Assembly (NCBI GenBank): GCA_023101725.1
Contig: JALJCO010009116.1
Location: forward strand, 310,001 to 374,000
Length of the DNA stretch: 64,000 nucleotides
Origin: Atherinomorus stipes
Taxonomy: Eukaryota > Chordata > Actinopteri > Atheriniformes > Atherinidae
Reading direction: 5' to 3'
Translations under genes and position numbers: made by a program
Part shown: positions 12,601 through 23,310 of the stretch, piece after piece
How the letters are laid out: each line of letters begins with the position of its first letter
Numbering within the stretch: position 1 is the stretch's first letter
The notes under the pieces: generated by a model
What the model saw: only the letters and a program-made list of their open reading frames with translations
The model's database searches: none
What the model was told of the DNA's origin: nothing

Positions 12601-13400
12601 ATCACCCGATATGCTTAATTGAATTGGTAGTAGGCTTTCAGCCTATACAGCTTGGAGTGAGACAACATGCACTTCTGCACTCCCTGTAATGAAACTATGC
12701 TGAAGTACTTTGCAGAGAAGTCAACCAATCAGTTTTGATCAACAAGATCTTTTCATTTGAGAGTTGTGCTAAAGGCAGGCTAACTGTGCTAATCGTAGGC
12801 TACAGTACATGAACTAAATCATTTGCCTACTTGTACTTTGTATTTTGAAACATGTACAAAGACTAATGTCATGAAGTAAATGAGAAATTCAAGTCTGTCG
12901 TGAACAACTGCCAAGATGTTTGGAGGTTTGTCCGTGTTACTTTAAGACTGTAAATTCTGTCTAAAGAAATGAGCCAAACAACGGAGAAAAACTGTCAATC
13001 ACAGAACTGTGATGGTTGACTTAAAGAGATTATGGTTGATTTAAAATCATTTCTGAGAAAAAAGAAAATATCCCCTTTCATTTCAATCATCTTATAGGAA
13101 CATTGAGCTAAGATTGAAACTTTTGAGAGTTTACAGAACTTGAAGATGCTCAGGAAGATTTTTTTTCTGACAGGTTTAGTTCATTCATTGTAAGAAATAC
13201 AACCAAATATTCATTAAACTGAAATATGAAAATAAGATCATCTTTTAGTACAACCCATGTCTGTGTGAGAGAGCGCAAGAGATGAGCGGTCGAGGAGATT
13301 GGCAGAAGAATTAGAGGCTGTCTGCACACAGAGAGGACAGGCTGATTACAATCAATAATCTATCAACCATTGCCTGACAAGATGTATTGATCAGAAGGGG
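12601..13400. other. No gene recognised
   Basis: The part next to the transposase (12601-12700) may be the 5' end of the same Tc1 element. Beyond that the sequence is unique-looking, with nothing I can name. Confidence 0.4.
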
Positions 13401-13407
13401 TGGACAA

Positions 13408-13455
13408 CACATACACACATACACCCACACACACACGCACACACACACACACACA
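13408..13455 (+). repeat. (CA)n microsatellite, imperfect
   Basis: CA repeats broken by CATA, CACC and CACG variants. Confidence 0.95.
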
Positions 13456-13624
13456 GACTGAAAAAAAGCTGCTGTCTGACCGCTCAGCAAAGTTGGTAAG
13501 TAAGTCGACTCATTTAGGACTCAAACTGTCTGAAGGCCAGAAAACATTTTAAATGTCTGTCACTATCTTTCTGTTTAAAACTGTGACCATGAAGAGACCT
13601 TAGAGACGGCACTGCTGATGGGCA

Positions 13625-14575
13625 GGCCATTCACTCACCTGTTCATTCACCCATTCACTTACCCGTTCACTTGCCCATTCACTCACCTGTTCACTCAACC
13701 GTTCACTCACCCATTCATTTACCTGTTCACTCACCTGTTCGCTCACATTCACTCATCCGTTTAGTCACCAATTCACCCACATTCACTCACCTGGTCACTT
13801 ACACATTCACTTACTTATTCACTCACCTGTTCAGTCACCCATTCACTCACCCATTTACTCACATTTACTAACCTGTACATTCACCTTTTCATTTGCCCAT
13901 TCACTCATACACTCCTCACCTGTTCACTCACCCATTCAGTTACTTGTTTACTCGCATTCACTCACCTGTTCACTCACCCATTCACTCACCTGGTCACTTG
14001 CCCATTCACTCACATGTTTACTTACTGATTCACTCACCTGTTCACTTGCCCATTCACTTACCCGTTCACTTCCCATTCACTTACCCGTTCACTCACCCAT
14101 TCACTCACCTGGTCACTTGCCCACTTCTTCACTCACCCATTCACTCACCTGGTCACTTGCCCATTCACTCACCCATTCACTCACCTGGTCACCCATGCAC
14201 TCAAATCCACTCAGCAGTTCATCTACCTTTTCACTCACCCATTCACTCACCCATTAACTCACTTTCAGTCACCTGTTCATTTTCCCATTGATTCACATTC
14301 ACTAGCCCATTCACTCACCTGTTTATGCACCCATTCATTCACACACTCCTCACCTGTTCACTCACCCATTCACTCACATTCACTCACCTGCTTACTTACC
14401 CATTCACTCACCCATTCTATCACTTTCAGTCACCTGTTCATCACCCATTCTCCCCTTACCTGTTCTCTTACCCATTCACTCACCCATTTACTCACATTCA
14501 CTGACTTGGTCATTCACCTGCTCACTTACCCATTCACTCACCCGTTCTTTCACCCATTCACTCATCCATACCAAC
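13625..14575 (+). repeat. Minisatellite, CCATTCACTCAC-type unit
   Basis: About 80 degenerate 12-bp units alternating CCATTCACTCAC with CTGTTCACTCAC and related forms, giving an approximate 24-bp period. The FTHPFTH and SPVHSPIH frames over it are artefacts. Confidence 0.95.
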
Positions 14576-14579
14576 ACTC

Positions 14580-16190
14580 CTCAGCCCCTCCAGGATTTGT
14601 TTTCAGCTTTGTATAAAACCTGCAGAGGGTTTTAGTCTTTCTGTTTTTTAAATGCAACAGAAATTAATTCTAAAGATTTTTTATTATATTCATTATAAGA
14701 AGATTTACCACTCAAATTGAAATTCTAATATTCAGCATTATTTATAGAAACTAATTCCACTGGGACCTTTTCCGTGTCACCATCCTGCAGAGTGATGCTG
14801 GAGCTGCAACTTATTGTTCAAACAGCGGAAAATAGAAAAGAGAAAGGAAATAATCTGACTCAGCAGGTCTGGATGTTCTGAACTCCATCGTGGTGATTCC
14901 TCTCATCTGTTGTCATATCCACACGTTCTCTGACGCCGTTTTGCTGTGGAAAATGTTGTTTTGTTTGTCCTCCATCACAATGTCGCATGTAGAAAACCGT
15001 TTTTCCTCCACTCTGATGCGAGCGGGGAAATGTCATCTACCGTCTGTGGTGGTGATTTTAGACAGAAGCTGCTTCACTTTTCTCTTCCTCGTCATTGTGC
15101 TGAGCAGGGCAGATGCGTCCGTGGCGTGTTGTTGTCGTCTTGTTTAACATTATGCAGGTCATTTCAGTCACACGTCTGCATGCTCTTCATCTGAGACAAG
15201 GGAGTAAAGTTGATGACGGAAGTATGTTTGGTAACATGGAGGGGCGCTGTCACTCGTCAAGGGTGCATTGAAAGATGTGATGATTGCAAAAACTGCAAAA
15301 CAGTGCAGAATCCTGGAGGATCTGCTGAATCCGTGAGGACAGCTGAGATTCCAACATCAGGAGTTGCTGGAGGAAATGACGTTCTAGTCATGCTGCTTTA
15401 TCTAGCGTTACATGTGGTGTAGAAGCCAGGGATCACGACTATGTAGTTATTTTACTGTCTTTCATTAAGAGCATAGTTTTTGGATTTGAGAGCATCCTTC
15501 CTTGTTTTAAACCTCAAATATCTTCCCCTTCAGTCTCAAACCAAGTCCCCCAGCCCAGACTGTAGCACCCCCAGCAGATATTAGCCTATAAAGCCGTGAG
15601 TTATGTTTCCATCAAGCCAATCTGAGACAATGATAACCACTCTGACACAGGACTGATCCCTCAGAGGGCAGGTGTTACTGGGCTCTTTGACCTAATGGCT
15701 ACACAGCAGGAGGCAGAAGCCTTAATACAGCACTCAGCTGTAACCGTATGGATCAAAAGCCATATGAATTTAAATCATGGATGTATTTTCAGAATGTAAA
15801 GCAGGCAGCACTGGTCAGAAATCCAGCCAGAGTGGGATTAAAAACTAGCTATATAGCTCTGCTATAAATAAGTGGTGTTATTTGACACATCTGTACGGGT
15901 TCAGCACAGATGTCCACATGATTGTGGTTGCTCGGGTTATACAGAGCCATGGAGGTTTAGGACTTAGCATCAGACATAATTAATCTTCTCTGACACCCTG
16001 TCAGCAAACATGATTTGGTCAGGTCCTTGTAATCTGAGAAGACCGCATGTTATAGAGCGGGACATGGTTTATTTAGCATGTGTCAGACTTTTTATGTAAA
16101 TTTTTTTAGATAAATAAACATTTCAGATTTTAGTATCTATATGTTTTCATTGCTTTTGTATTTTCTTACTCTTGTACAACACTCACACGC
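14580..16190. other. No gene recognised; possible conserved non-coding sequence
   Basis: Unique-looking sequence with short open frames (14890-15194, 15210-15422) lacking known domains. The stretch 15590-16080 has balanced composition and no repeats, which is compatible with a regulatory or conserved element. That is a guess. Confidence 0.35.
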
Positions 16191-16385
16191 ACAAAAATCT
16201 AACAAGGGGTCCGGATCCCCATGGGGGTCGTGGTGGGGTTGGGGGTGGAGTGTCATCAAATCACTGAAAAAAATAAAATAAATTAAAAATTAAATAGAGC
16301 CTTCACTCATCAAATAAATTTGGAGGGTTTAAGGACTATAAAATAAACACAATATTGCAAGAAGATTACTGCCTTATTTTGAAAA

Positions 16386-16613
16386 GGGGGGGGGGGGGGG
16401 GGGAGGGGGGGGGGGGGGGGGGGAGGGAGGACAGGCCAAACCCGGGAAAAAGAGGGGGAAAAAAAAAAAAGGAGAGGGGGGAGAAGGAGGGGCCACGCGA
16501 GGCGAGAGGGAGAGAACGGGAAGGGACGAGAGGAGGGGAGGGGGGGAGGGGAAGGAAGAGAAAAAAGCCTCCAATATGTGACATAAAAATGAAAAAAAAA
16601 AAAAAAAAAAAAA
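16386..16613 (+). repeat. Poly-G, AG-rich and poly-A tract
   Basis: A nearly pure G run (16386-16430) is followed by G/A-rich sequence and an A run (16592-16613). The proline-rich and glycine-rich open frames across it are artefacts. Homopolymer length is likely to be unreliable in an assembly. Confidence 0.95.
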
Positions 16614-16752
16614 GCTTTATTTTCATAGCACTTTTCATACGAAAAAATGCAGCACAAAGTGTTTGACAAAAATAATCTGTGATGAACGCATTGATGTTTT
16701 TAATTATTGCATAAATAACTATGACATTACTAATACCCAACAATCCTTATTT

Positions 16753-17460
16753 GGAATATCTCAATGAGAAAATCTGATTTTGGGCATTTAGGTGCCTTGT
16801 CAAAGCAGTGGACCAAATCCACCAGAAAACATTTATCCTCCTTATTTATGGCATTTCTGATTGTTTTAAAGTCTTACATGTAGAATTATTTTGTCATTTG
16901 TTGCCCAGAAACAAAGTTATTACATGTGCTACATTCAAAAATCCCAAGTTGGCCTTGTCTTGGTGAGAAAAGCTGAATTTGGGAGCTTTTTCACTGCTGT
17001 TAACATAATCCACCAAAATCCACTTTATCCTTCTCCTTAGGAAGATTCTGACAGTTTTAAGCCTTACATGTAGAATTGTTATCATTGGGTGCACAGAAAC
17101 AAAGTTATTGCAGGTAATATGTACAATAATCCCAATCTGGCCTTGTCTCAATGAGAAAAGCTGATTTTGAGCATATAGGTGTCTTGTCACAGCGGTGACC
17201 CGAATCCACCAGAAAACATTTATCTTCCTCATTTATGAAGTTGCTGATAGTTGTAAGCATTGCATGTAGGATTTTTTTCATTGGGTGCCAAGAAACAAAG
17301 TTATCGCAGGTGCTAACAATCCCAATATGGCCTTGTCTCGGTGAGAAAAGCTGAATTCCAGAGTTTTTTCACTGCTGTTAACATAATCCACCAAAATCCC
17401 CTTTATCTTTCTTATTTATGTATTTAGTTTTTCAAACCTCACATTAAGAGGTTGACCCAT
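16753..17460 (+). repeat. Tandem repeat, ~190-bp unit in alternating A-B-A-B order
   Basis: The anchor GGCCTTGTCT and GAGAAAAGCTGA recur at about 16753 (diverged), 16951, 17139 and 17329, a period of 188-198 bp. Units 1 and 3 share GAAAACATTTATC after the CACCAGA block. Units 2 and 4 share CTTTTTCACTGCTGTTAAC (or a near form) and CACCAAAATCC. The true repeat is therefore a dimer of about 380 bp. A single relic unit lies at 46673-46735. Confidence 0.9.
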
Positions 17461-17594
17461 TTGATACTGTATATTGCACAATTATCCATTCAGTTGTCAT
17501 GGGTTGTAGTAGGTGGATGGGAGTATATGGGAGGGTGGTCACGAACACCAACATATGTAATCTTGGGGATCGTAAAAGTTTGAGAACCACTGTT
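17461..17594. mobile_element. hAT-like terminus
   Basis: Ends in GTTTGAGAACCACTG (17580-17594). Its reverse complement, CAGTGGTTCTCAAAC, is a common hAT-type end. The ~190-bp tandem array may be internal to this element. No matching left end was found near 16195. Confidence 0.45.
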
Positions 17595-17740
17595 CTAGAT
17601 AGCTTTAAGTATCTAGACATTCTTATTAATGATATAGGCTGAATCACGACAGACACACACATCCACGCCCTCACACAGAAACATATGGTTGGCGTGTAAC
17701 GTGTGCGTGAAGGTCATTAGTTCCTGTCTGGTCTCTGCAG

Positions 17741-17962
17741 GATCCGAGCCTTGTTGGCACAACTTTCGGCAGATCTGACCAAATTATCTGCAACACCATG
17801 GTTTGTGCCAGCACACACAGCCCTCGGTGTGTCCTCGCTTACCATACGGTGCATGCATGGACTGACTTCACTCAGCCTGTCAGGAGGAAAAATAATGAAA
17901 GAAAACCTCCTGAGGGGGAAACTGAAGTTGAGATGCAGACTATGTGTGTAATGTTTGGTTAA
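17741..17962 (+). CDS. Putative terminal exon, unknown product
   Basis: A frame of 73 codons plus stop begins directly after a strong acceptor-like sequence, TCCTGTCTGGTCTCTGCAG (17722-17740), and ends at TAA 17960-17962. The peptide includes DQIICNTMVCAST and AWTDFTQPVRRK. It ends in a charged stretch and then MQTMCVMFG. An AATAAA follows near 18134. I do not recognise the protein, and no upstream exon in this window matches it. An overlapping frame is also open and 73 codons can stay open by chance, so this is weak. Confidence 0.2.
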   Translation, partial: DPSLVGTTFGRSDQIICNTMVCASTHSPRCVLAYHTVHAWTDFTQPVRRKNNERKPPEGETEVEMQTMCVMFG

Positions 17963-18150
17963 AAATACATAAAAGGAGGCATAAAAATTCAGAAATGTTG
18001 TTAGAGTATATAATATCAACGTGTTTCTGTAGAAAAACATCTGATTTGTCATAATTGGACAACCTAGAATAGTTTGAAAAAGAAATGTGAGCAAGAAGGG
18101 AAACATTTTAATTGGTTTTTAATTCATTTATAAATAAAGAAAACATCAGA

Positions 18151-18306
18151 TTAATGAAACCCATCCAACAAACTAAGTTGTGTTTGGCTTGGCGTCTCCA
18201 GCTGGAGGTGGTCCAGCTTTTCCTGCAGAGTCTCCACGCTCGTCCAGGACGCCCAGGCGGACACTCCATATGCTGACAGGACGCTCTGAGCGTGCTCGTT
18301 AGGCCC
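18151..18306 (-). CDS. Putative terminal exon with short coiled-coil, unknown product
   Basis: On the minus strand, a 51-codon frame plus stop opens after an acceptor-like TTTTTGGCACAG and ends at TAA (18153-18151). Codon use is GC-rich and coding-like (CTG, GTG, CAG, GAG). The peptide contains WTSVETLQEKLDHLQLET, which has heptad spacing typical of a coiled coil. ATTAAA-type signals lie downstream near 18105-18120. A stop lies upstream of the acceptor in the same frame, which fits an exon boundary. It would be tail to tail with the exon at 17741. I do not recognise the protein. Confidence 0.3.
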   Translation of the reverse strand, partial: GPNEHAQSVLSAYGVSAWASWTSVETLQEKLDHLQLETPSQTQLSLLDGFH

Positions 18307-18790
18307 CTGTGCCAAAAACCTACAACTCCAAGGTCAGGGGACGGCTCGTTAGGAAGAAGAAGCTTAACGGCGCATAGGTCCTTAACGAAGGAGACCATGT
18401 TATCCAGTCCTAAGCTTGTTTGGATGGAGAAGATAGGAAGAAAGGAATGTCTGATAGTTTAGTTTCTAATTTTACACAGTTTAAAGGTCACCTCCAAAAC
18501 CTTTAAAAAGAGTTACAATTAACCATCTGCACATTTAAAAACTTAGATGGAAAACAGTATATAACTCATGTCCACTCCGGGTTTCTGGTTGGTAAATGAT
18601 ATTTCTGTTAGTTTAAACTCAACTGTAAAGTCTTTGATTGAATAGTTGGATCAGCTGATGACTGATTAACACTCATGTTCCCCATAAGCCTCATTTATGC
18701 TTCCCATATGTGTCAGGTCCTTTTAATCTGGACTTGACACATATTTAAATCAGTGGCTCTGCTTCAAACATTGCTAACATCATTTCCCAC
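18307..18790. other. No gene recognised
   Basis: If the minus-strand exon is real, this is its upstream intron. Nothing else seen. Confidence 0.4.
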
Positions 18791-18791
18791 A

Positions 18792-19285
18792 TACACTATA
18801 CTGCCAAAAGTATTTGCTCACCCATCAAAACAATGTGAATCATGTGTTTTCAATCACTTCCATGGCCACAGGTGTATAAAATGAAGCAGCTCGGCATGCA
18901 GACTGTTTCTACAAACATTTGTGAAAGAATGTGTCTCTCTCAGGAGCTCAGTGAATTCCAGCGTGGAACTGTGATAGGATGCCACCTGCGCAACAAATCC
19001 AGTCGTGAAATTTCCACAGTCATCTGTATTATAAGAAAATGGAAGTGTTTGGGAACGGCAGTAACTCAGCCACGAAGTGGTCGGCCACGTAGGCAAACTG
19101 ACGGAGCAGGGTCAGCGGATGATGAAGCGCATAGTGTGAAGAGGTGGCCAACTGTTTGGAGCTGGCCTCTTCCAACGTGACTGTGCACCAGTGCGCAAAG
19201 CAGGTCCATAAAGACGTGGATGCAGAGTCTGGTGTGGAGGAACTGGACTGGCCTGCACAGGGTCCAGACCTCTGTCAGGGTCTCT
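18792..19285 (+). pseudogene. Tc1-like element, internally deleted
   Basis: The left terminus, TACACTATACTGCCAAAAGT, is a typical Tc1-like end. Next comes the N-terminal coding region in broken frame, including RSQELSEFQRG-like and IGCHLRNKSSREIS pieces (the paired-type helix-turn-helix). At about 19140 the sequence jumps to a C-terminal region (HDCAPVHKA-like and VEELDWPAQGPDL). The whole catalytic centre between them is deleted, and the right terminus is absent. Confidence 0.88.
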
Positions 19286-19364
19286 TGGTCTTGCAATGTC
19301 TCGGACTGGCCGAGTGGTCTTGGAAGGATTTGCAACCTATAATATCCAATCAGGCACAATTTAG

Positions 19365-19410
19365 ATACATACATACATACATACACACACATATATATAT
19401 ATATATATAC
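19365..19410 (+). repeat. (CATA)n/(TA)n microsatellite
   Basis: Five CATA units run into CACACACA and then about nine TA units. Confidence 0.95.
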
Positions 19411-19553
19411 AGCATCTATGCTGCTCAGGTGTGATGCTGACATGTTGCTGTGCTATTAACTTACCACCATATGTGCAACAGCTTCATCAAACAACAGTCA
19501 GACTTCACAGAAGCAGAAATAGAAATGGCCCTGTTGAGATTATGGAGTCGTAC

Positions 19554-19828
19554 AGTGGTACTCCAGTCCTCGAGGTTCGGCATACTGCAGGTATCAGGAG
19601 TTTCCCTGCTGCAACACACACCGAAACCCAAATAAAAGTAGAAAACCAACTGAAGCTCACTCATGAAACCAACTTCAAAAACTTGTTCACAAACTTGACT
19701 CCAATCAATGGGTAACTAGCAGACTTGTGTAGAGCCTGATGACAAGCTCTGCACTAGTAGAGGTATGTTGCAGCAGGGAAACCCCTAATATCTGCAGGAT
19801 GCCGGCCCCTGGAGTTGCCCACCCCTGG
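19554..19828. mobile_element. Palindromic MITE, ACTCCAGTCCTCGAGG family
   Basis: The left part reads ACTCCAGTCCTCGAGGTTCG and then GTTTCCCTGCTGCAACA. The right part is the inverse (TGCAGCAGGGAAACCCC, then GGCCCCTGGAGTTG). This is the layout of a common fish palindromic repeat whose ends read CAGGGGTG. Confidence 0.65.
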
Positions 19829-19858
19829 GGAAGTAGGCAACACAAAGGTACAGTACTA

Positions 19859-20021
19859 TCCCAGGAGTATCCAAAGTCAGTTTTCTTTCCCTTTTGTTCC
19901 AACACCTGACACAATCTACAAGCCTGTGAAGTTGTGCACCGCTTGTTAATTTGAGTCAGGTGTGTTGGAGCAGAGAACCTGCAGGGTTGTGGCCCTCAAG
20001 GGCCGGAGCTGGACACCCCTG
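19859..20021. mobile_element. Second palindromic MITE of the same broad type
   Basis: Starts near CCCAGGAGTATCCAAAGTCA. Its inverted pairs are CCAACACCTGAC with GTCAGGTGTGTTGG. It ends GGGCCGGAGCTGGACACCCC. It lies just after the previous copy. Confidence 0.65.
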
Positions 20022-21440
20022 CATTAGCTTCTCTGGCGCCCATAGGTGAAGCACACTGTTGTGTTTGGTTGCACAGACGGTCCCTAGACTTTACACCTTA
20101 GCATAAATGAAGGTTTCTTGCACCAGGACACAACAAGGCATCATTGGGTCCCAACAACATATAACATCTTACACTGAATCCGTTCATTTAACTAAAACTG
20201 GGCCAAAATGCCGCTTTAATTTCACATTTAATAACAGTCCTACCAGCAGTGAATCACTCTAAGCTGAGTGAATAAGTCAGGCTGATTTAAATACCCCTAC
20301 CTCCCTTTTTTAAGGCCTTTTTTTATCATAAATATATAAAAATGCTATAGATTATATGTGATGGGTTGAGATCAATGGGGGATAACTGATAATCTGAAAT
20401 ACTCTGAAGTGTTTATCCTCCTCATCCTCAGTAAATCTGTTGCTTTATATCACCCGCCGTTGGCTGCTTGGTGGTCAGCCTACAGCTTTTATTCAGCAAA
20501 CAGCTGCTGAATTATCTGCCTCATCCTCCTCTTCCTCCTGCTTCTCCAGCATCTCCCCCCAGTTCCATCCTCATCCTCTCCTTCTCACCTTCCCCTTCTT
20601 GTTTCTTCTTCTTCCCTGGCTTCCCCCGTCTCCTACTCTTCTCCCCCCCTCCTCCTCCTCCTCAGCCTTGCAGTGAAATAAAAGATTACGGGCAGACGAG
20701 CCATTATTTTCAGTGATGGCAGCCATATATCACTGCGACTGCACCAGAGAGAGAGAGAACGAGGTGGGTGGAACTAGACTCAACACAACCAAGGCGAGGA
20801 TGAGTTTGGAGGCTCCTTCTCTTTTTTTCCCCTCCTCTTCCTCCCTCTGTTACTTTCCCTGCTCGGCTTTGTTCTGTCTGTTTCTCTCTGAAGCAGTCTG
20901 TGTGAAATTAATGGCTGCCACAGCGGCCATGGATCAGACAGGCTGAATATTTGTGAACTCCAAGCAGGAAAAGAAAGGAATCATCACCAGAGCAGCAGGA
21001 TGTCTGTGTGGATGAGATTTATTAATGATTTACTCTGGTTAAATGAAGATTTAGCTCCACTGGTGGAGAGATAACAGGGCGCTGGAATTTTTAATCTCAG
21101 ATATGTTTGTGCAGCGTCATCAGTAGGTGGAGGGATGCTCTGGTACATGGGCTGTAATCAGTGCAGAAAACGCTGGTGTTGCAAACAGACTGAGCAAGCA
21201 GAAAGACACAGACAGAGAAGGTGAAGAGGGATCTAGTTAAAGCCAAACATGGAATTATTTGTTGATGAGCTGGTTTATTAGGAATGAAACTGATAATGAA
21301 CATTTATTCCTTTTAACTCTTTGGAAAAAAGGCAGAATCCAGCTCAAGCCAGCTGGGCCATGGTCATTATAACACGCCAGTGAGCACGACTCATGCTTTG
21401 TTTCCGTGGTACAAGCTGTTGTTAAACACCAGCAAAACTT
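20022..21440. other. No gene recognised; pyrimidine tract and possible conserved blocks
   Basis: A C/T-rich tract runs from about 20515 to 20665. Around it (20660-20750 and 20895-21060) is balanced, repeat-free sequence with AT-rich motifs that could be conserved non-coding DNA. Open frames over the tract are compositional artefacts. Confidence 0.4.
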
Positions 21441-21447
21441 AAAGGGA

Positions 21448-21765
21448 CCCACAGATAAACTGGGATCTGGTTCTGCTTCCTGGAGCTAAACTGGGATCTG
21501 GTTCTGCTTCCTGAAGCTAAACTGGGATCTGGTTCTGCTTCTTGGAGCTAAACTGGGATCTGGTTCTGCTTCTTGGAGCTAAACTGGGATCTGGTTCTGC
21601 TTCTTGGAGCTAAACTGGGATCTGGTTCTGCTTCCTGGAGCTAAACTGGGATCTGGTTCTGCTTCCTGGAGCTAAACTGGGATCTGGTTCTGCTTCCTGG
21701 AGCTAAACTGGGATCTGGTTCTGCTTCCTGGAGCCAAACTGGGATCTGGCTCTGCTTCCAGACCA
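21448..21765 (+). repeat. Minisatellite, ten 31-bp units
   Basis: GGGATCTGGTTCTGCTTC recurs at 21462, 21493, 21524, 21555, 21586, 21617, 21648, 21679, 21710 and, slightly changed, 21741. The spacing is exactly 31 bp each time. Units differ mainly at one or two bases (CCTGGAGC, TTGGAGC, CTGAAGC). The array is very homogeneous and therefore probably recent. Confidence 0.98.
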
Positions 21766-21769
21766 GCAG

Positions 21770-22850
21770 GGATTCTTAGGCATTTATTTATGCATTGCAG
21801 AGCTGCTGCTGGGATGTCTCACGTTGTGTAGCTGCAGGTTGGGCTCAGGATGAGACCTGGTATCAGGATGAGACCTGGTATCTGCAGATCTTCAGTCTTA
21901 AACAACTAAACGTGGAACTGAGAACAGAAACGTCCAAATCCAAACATTCCTGTGAAGATGATTAAATAAAAACCGCTGTGATTTCAGAGTTACTAGAGGG
22001 AGATAATGCCGCCTGCTCTTTTCATTCGTCACCATGGTCACGTTGTTTCTTGCCGGAAGACAAACCCACAGGAAAGGACTGGATTGAGTGGGAACATTAG
22101 CGTTTGTCAAATATACTCAACAATTCTCCCAGCAGCTGAGTAACAGAAGTTTTGACATTCACAAGTCAAACAGGAGGCAGTGGAGCATTAGTTTGGGACT
22201 ATTTTTAGCGGAGTGCGGAGAAAGGCTATGTTCTGGTTAGTATTTGGGGCAGCAGGGTGCTGCATGTGGGATTGGATTCATGGTAATTAAGGAGCATGTC
22301 AGTCAGTGCGGCAGCGAGGCTCAACATAGGAGCCGGACGACAGAAAGAACCACCTCTGTTCAGACTTTAAACCAGTTCCTGTTAGCAGGACTATGTTGAT
22401 GTGAGTCCGGCTGAGTCAGATTATTGATCATAGAAGGCACGAGGAGGGATGCTTCTGCTGTGGAGTCATTACTACCATCATCATGGGAGTTTCGGGTGGT
22501 AAGGTGGCAGCAAAAACAGGTTAGAGAGGGAGCATGACTGGATTCAGGGGTTCCAGTACCAGCACTGGAGTACCAGTACCACTGGTTCCAATGGTTTTAC
22601 AGTTACAGTTGATCTTCCTGTTTTCATCACACAAACTGAAGTAGAATGTGATTTACAGAAGATTGAGCAAGGTTTTGTCTCAGTTTTGAAAATGTAATGC
22701 TGCCCACATTAAAGATGGAGTCAACCTGTTTACATCACTGGCTGATTGGAGGCTGCAAATGTGGAGGTCAGGTTGCACACCGGCCCTGAAGATGCGAAGT
22801 AAATGGAGATTCAGAAACTGCAGTTCTTATTTCTGGCCAGACACGTTCAT
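21770..22850. other. No gene or repeat recognised
   Basis: Unique-looking sequence with a small duplicated GATGAGACCTGGTATC at 21850-21880. Nothing else named. Confidence 0.45.
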
Positions 22851-22853
22851 TTA

Positions 22854-23310
22854 CACCTGATTGGCTCAGAGGGGAGACGTTGACTCTGGCTCAAACCTGG
22901 GCTGTGTCCAAATGTCCTCCCTAACCCCTCAATCAATACACAGGGCTGCAATATTAGTACACCAGATAGTAGAGATGCACCGATCAGATACCCAGATCGG
23001 ATATCAATATCGGATAAGTATCGCCAGCCCAGCATTTCAGTACAGTCATTTCTGTTTTTATTTTTTTGATTTCTGTTTTTACTGGTACAGTTTCTGCATC
23101 ACTTTGAGTCCTTCGGACAATATTACGTTGAATCGCCCTTTGGTGTACATCCTGTAAAATGGCGGAGCCGCCAGTTGCTGACCACTGATGTAGGGGATAG
23201 GGTGTAGATTCGGCTGATTCGCCTGATTGGCTCAGAGGGGAAATGTTGACTCTGGCCTAAACCTGATTGGCTAAGAGGGGAGACGTTGACTCTGGCTCAA
23301 ACCTGCTGCC
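22854..23310. repeat. 41-bp tandem repeat split by nested transposon fragments
   Basis: Units like CCTGATTGGCTCAGAGGGGA plus GACTCTGGCTCAAA occur at 22856-22897, 23221-23262 and 23263-23306. The DNA between (about 22897-23213) begins GGGCTGTGTCCAAATG, a typical fish DNA-transposon end. It also contains a second element end, TAGAGATGCACCGATCAG (22969-23033), and a fragment of the AGGATAAC foldback family (23081-23174). Confidence 0.7.
23081..23174 (+). mobile_element. Fragment of AGGATAAC foldback family
   Basis: Matches the left arm of the element at 51059: TTTCTGCATCACTTTGAGTC, then CCTTCGGA and CGGAGCCGCCA. Confidence 0.75.

Noticed and set aside
13671..14291. THPFTH / SPVHSP proteins
   Set aside because: Translation of a 12-bp minisatellite.
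16310..16743. Proline-rich minus-strand proteins
   Set aside because: They arise from a poly-G/AG-rich/poly-A tract.
21448..21765. CRISPR array
   Set aside because: Units are contiguous 31-bp repeats without unique spacers, and the DNA is vertebrate.
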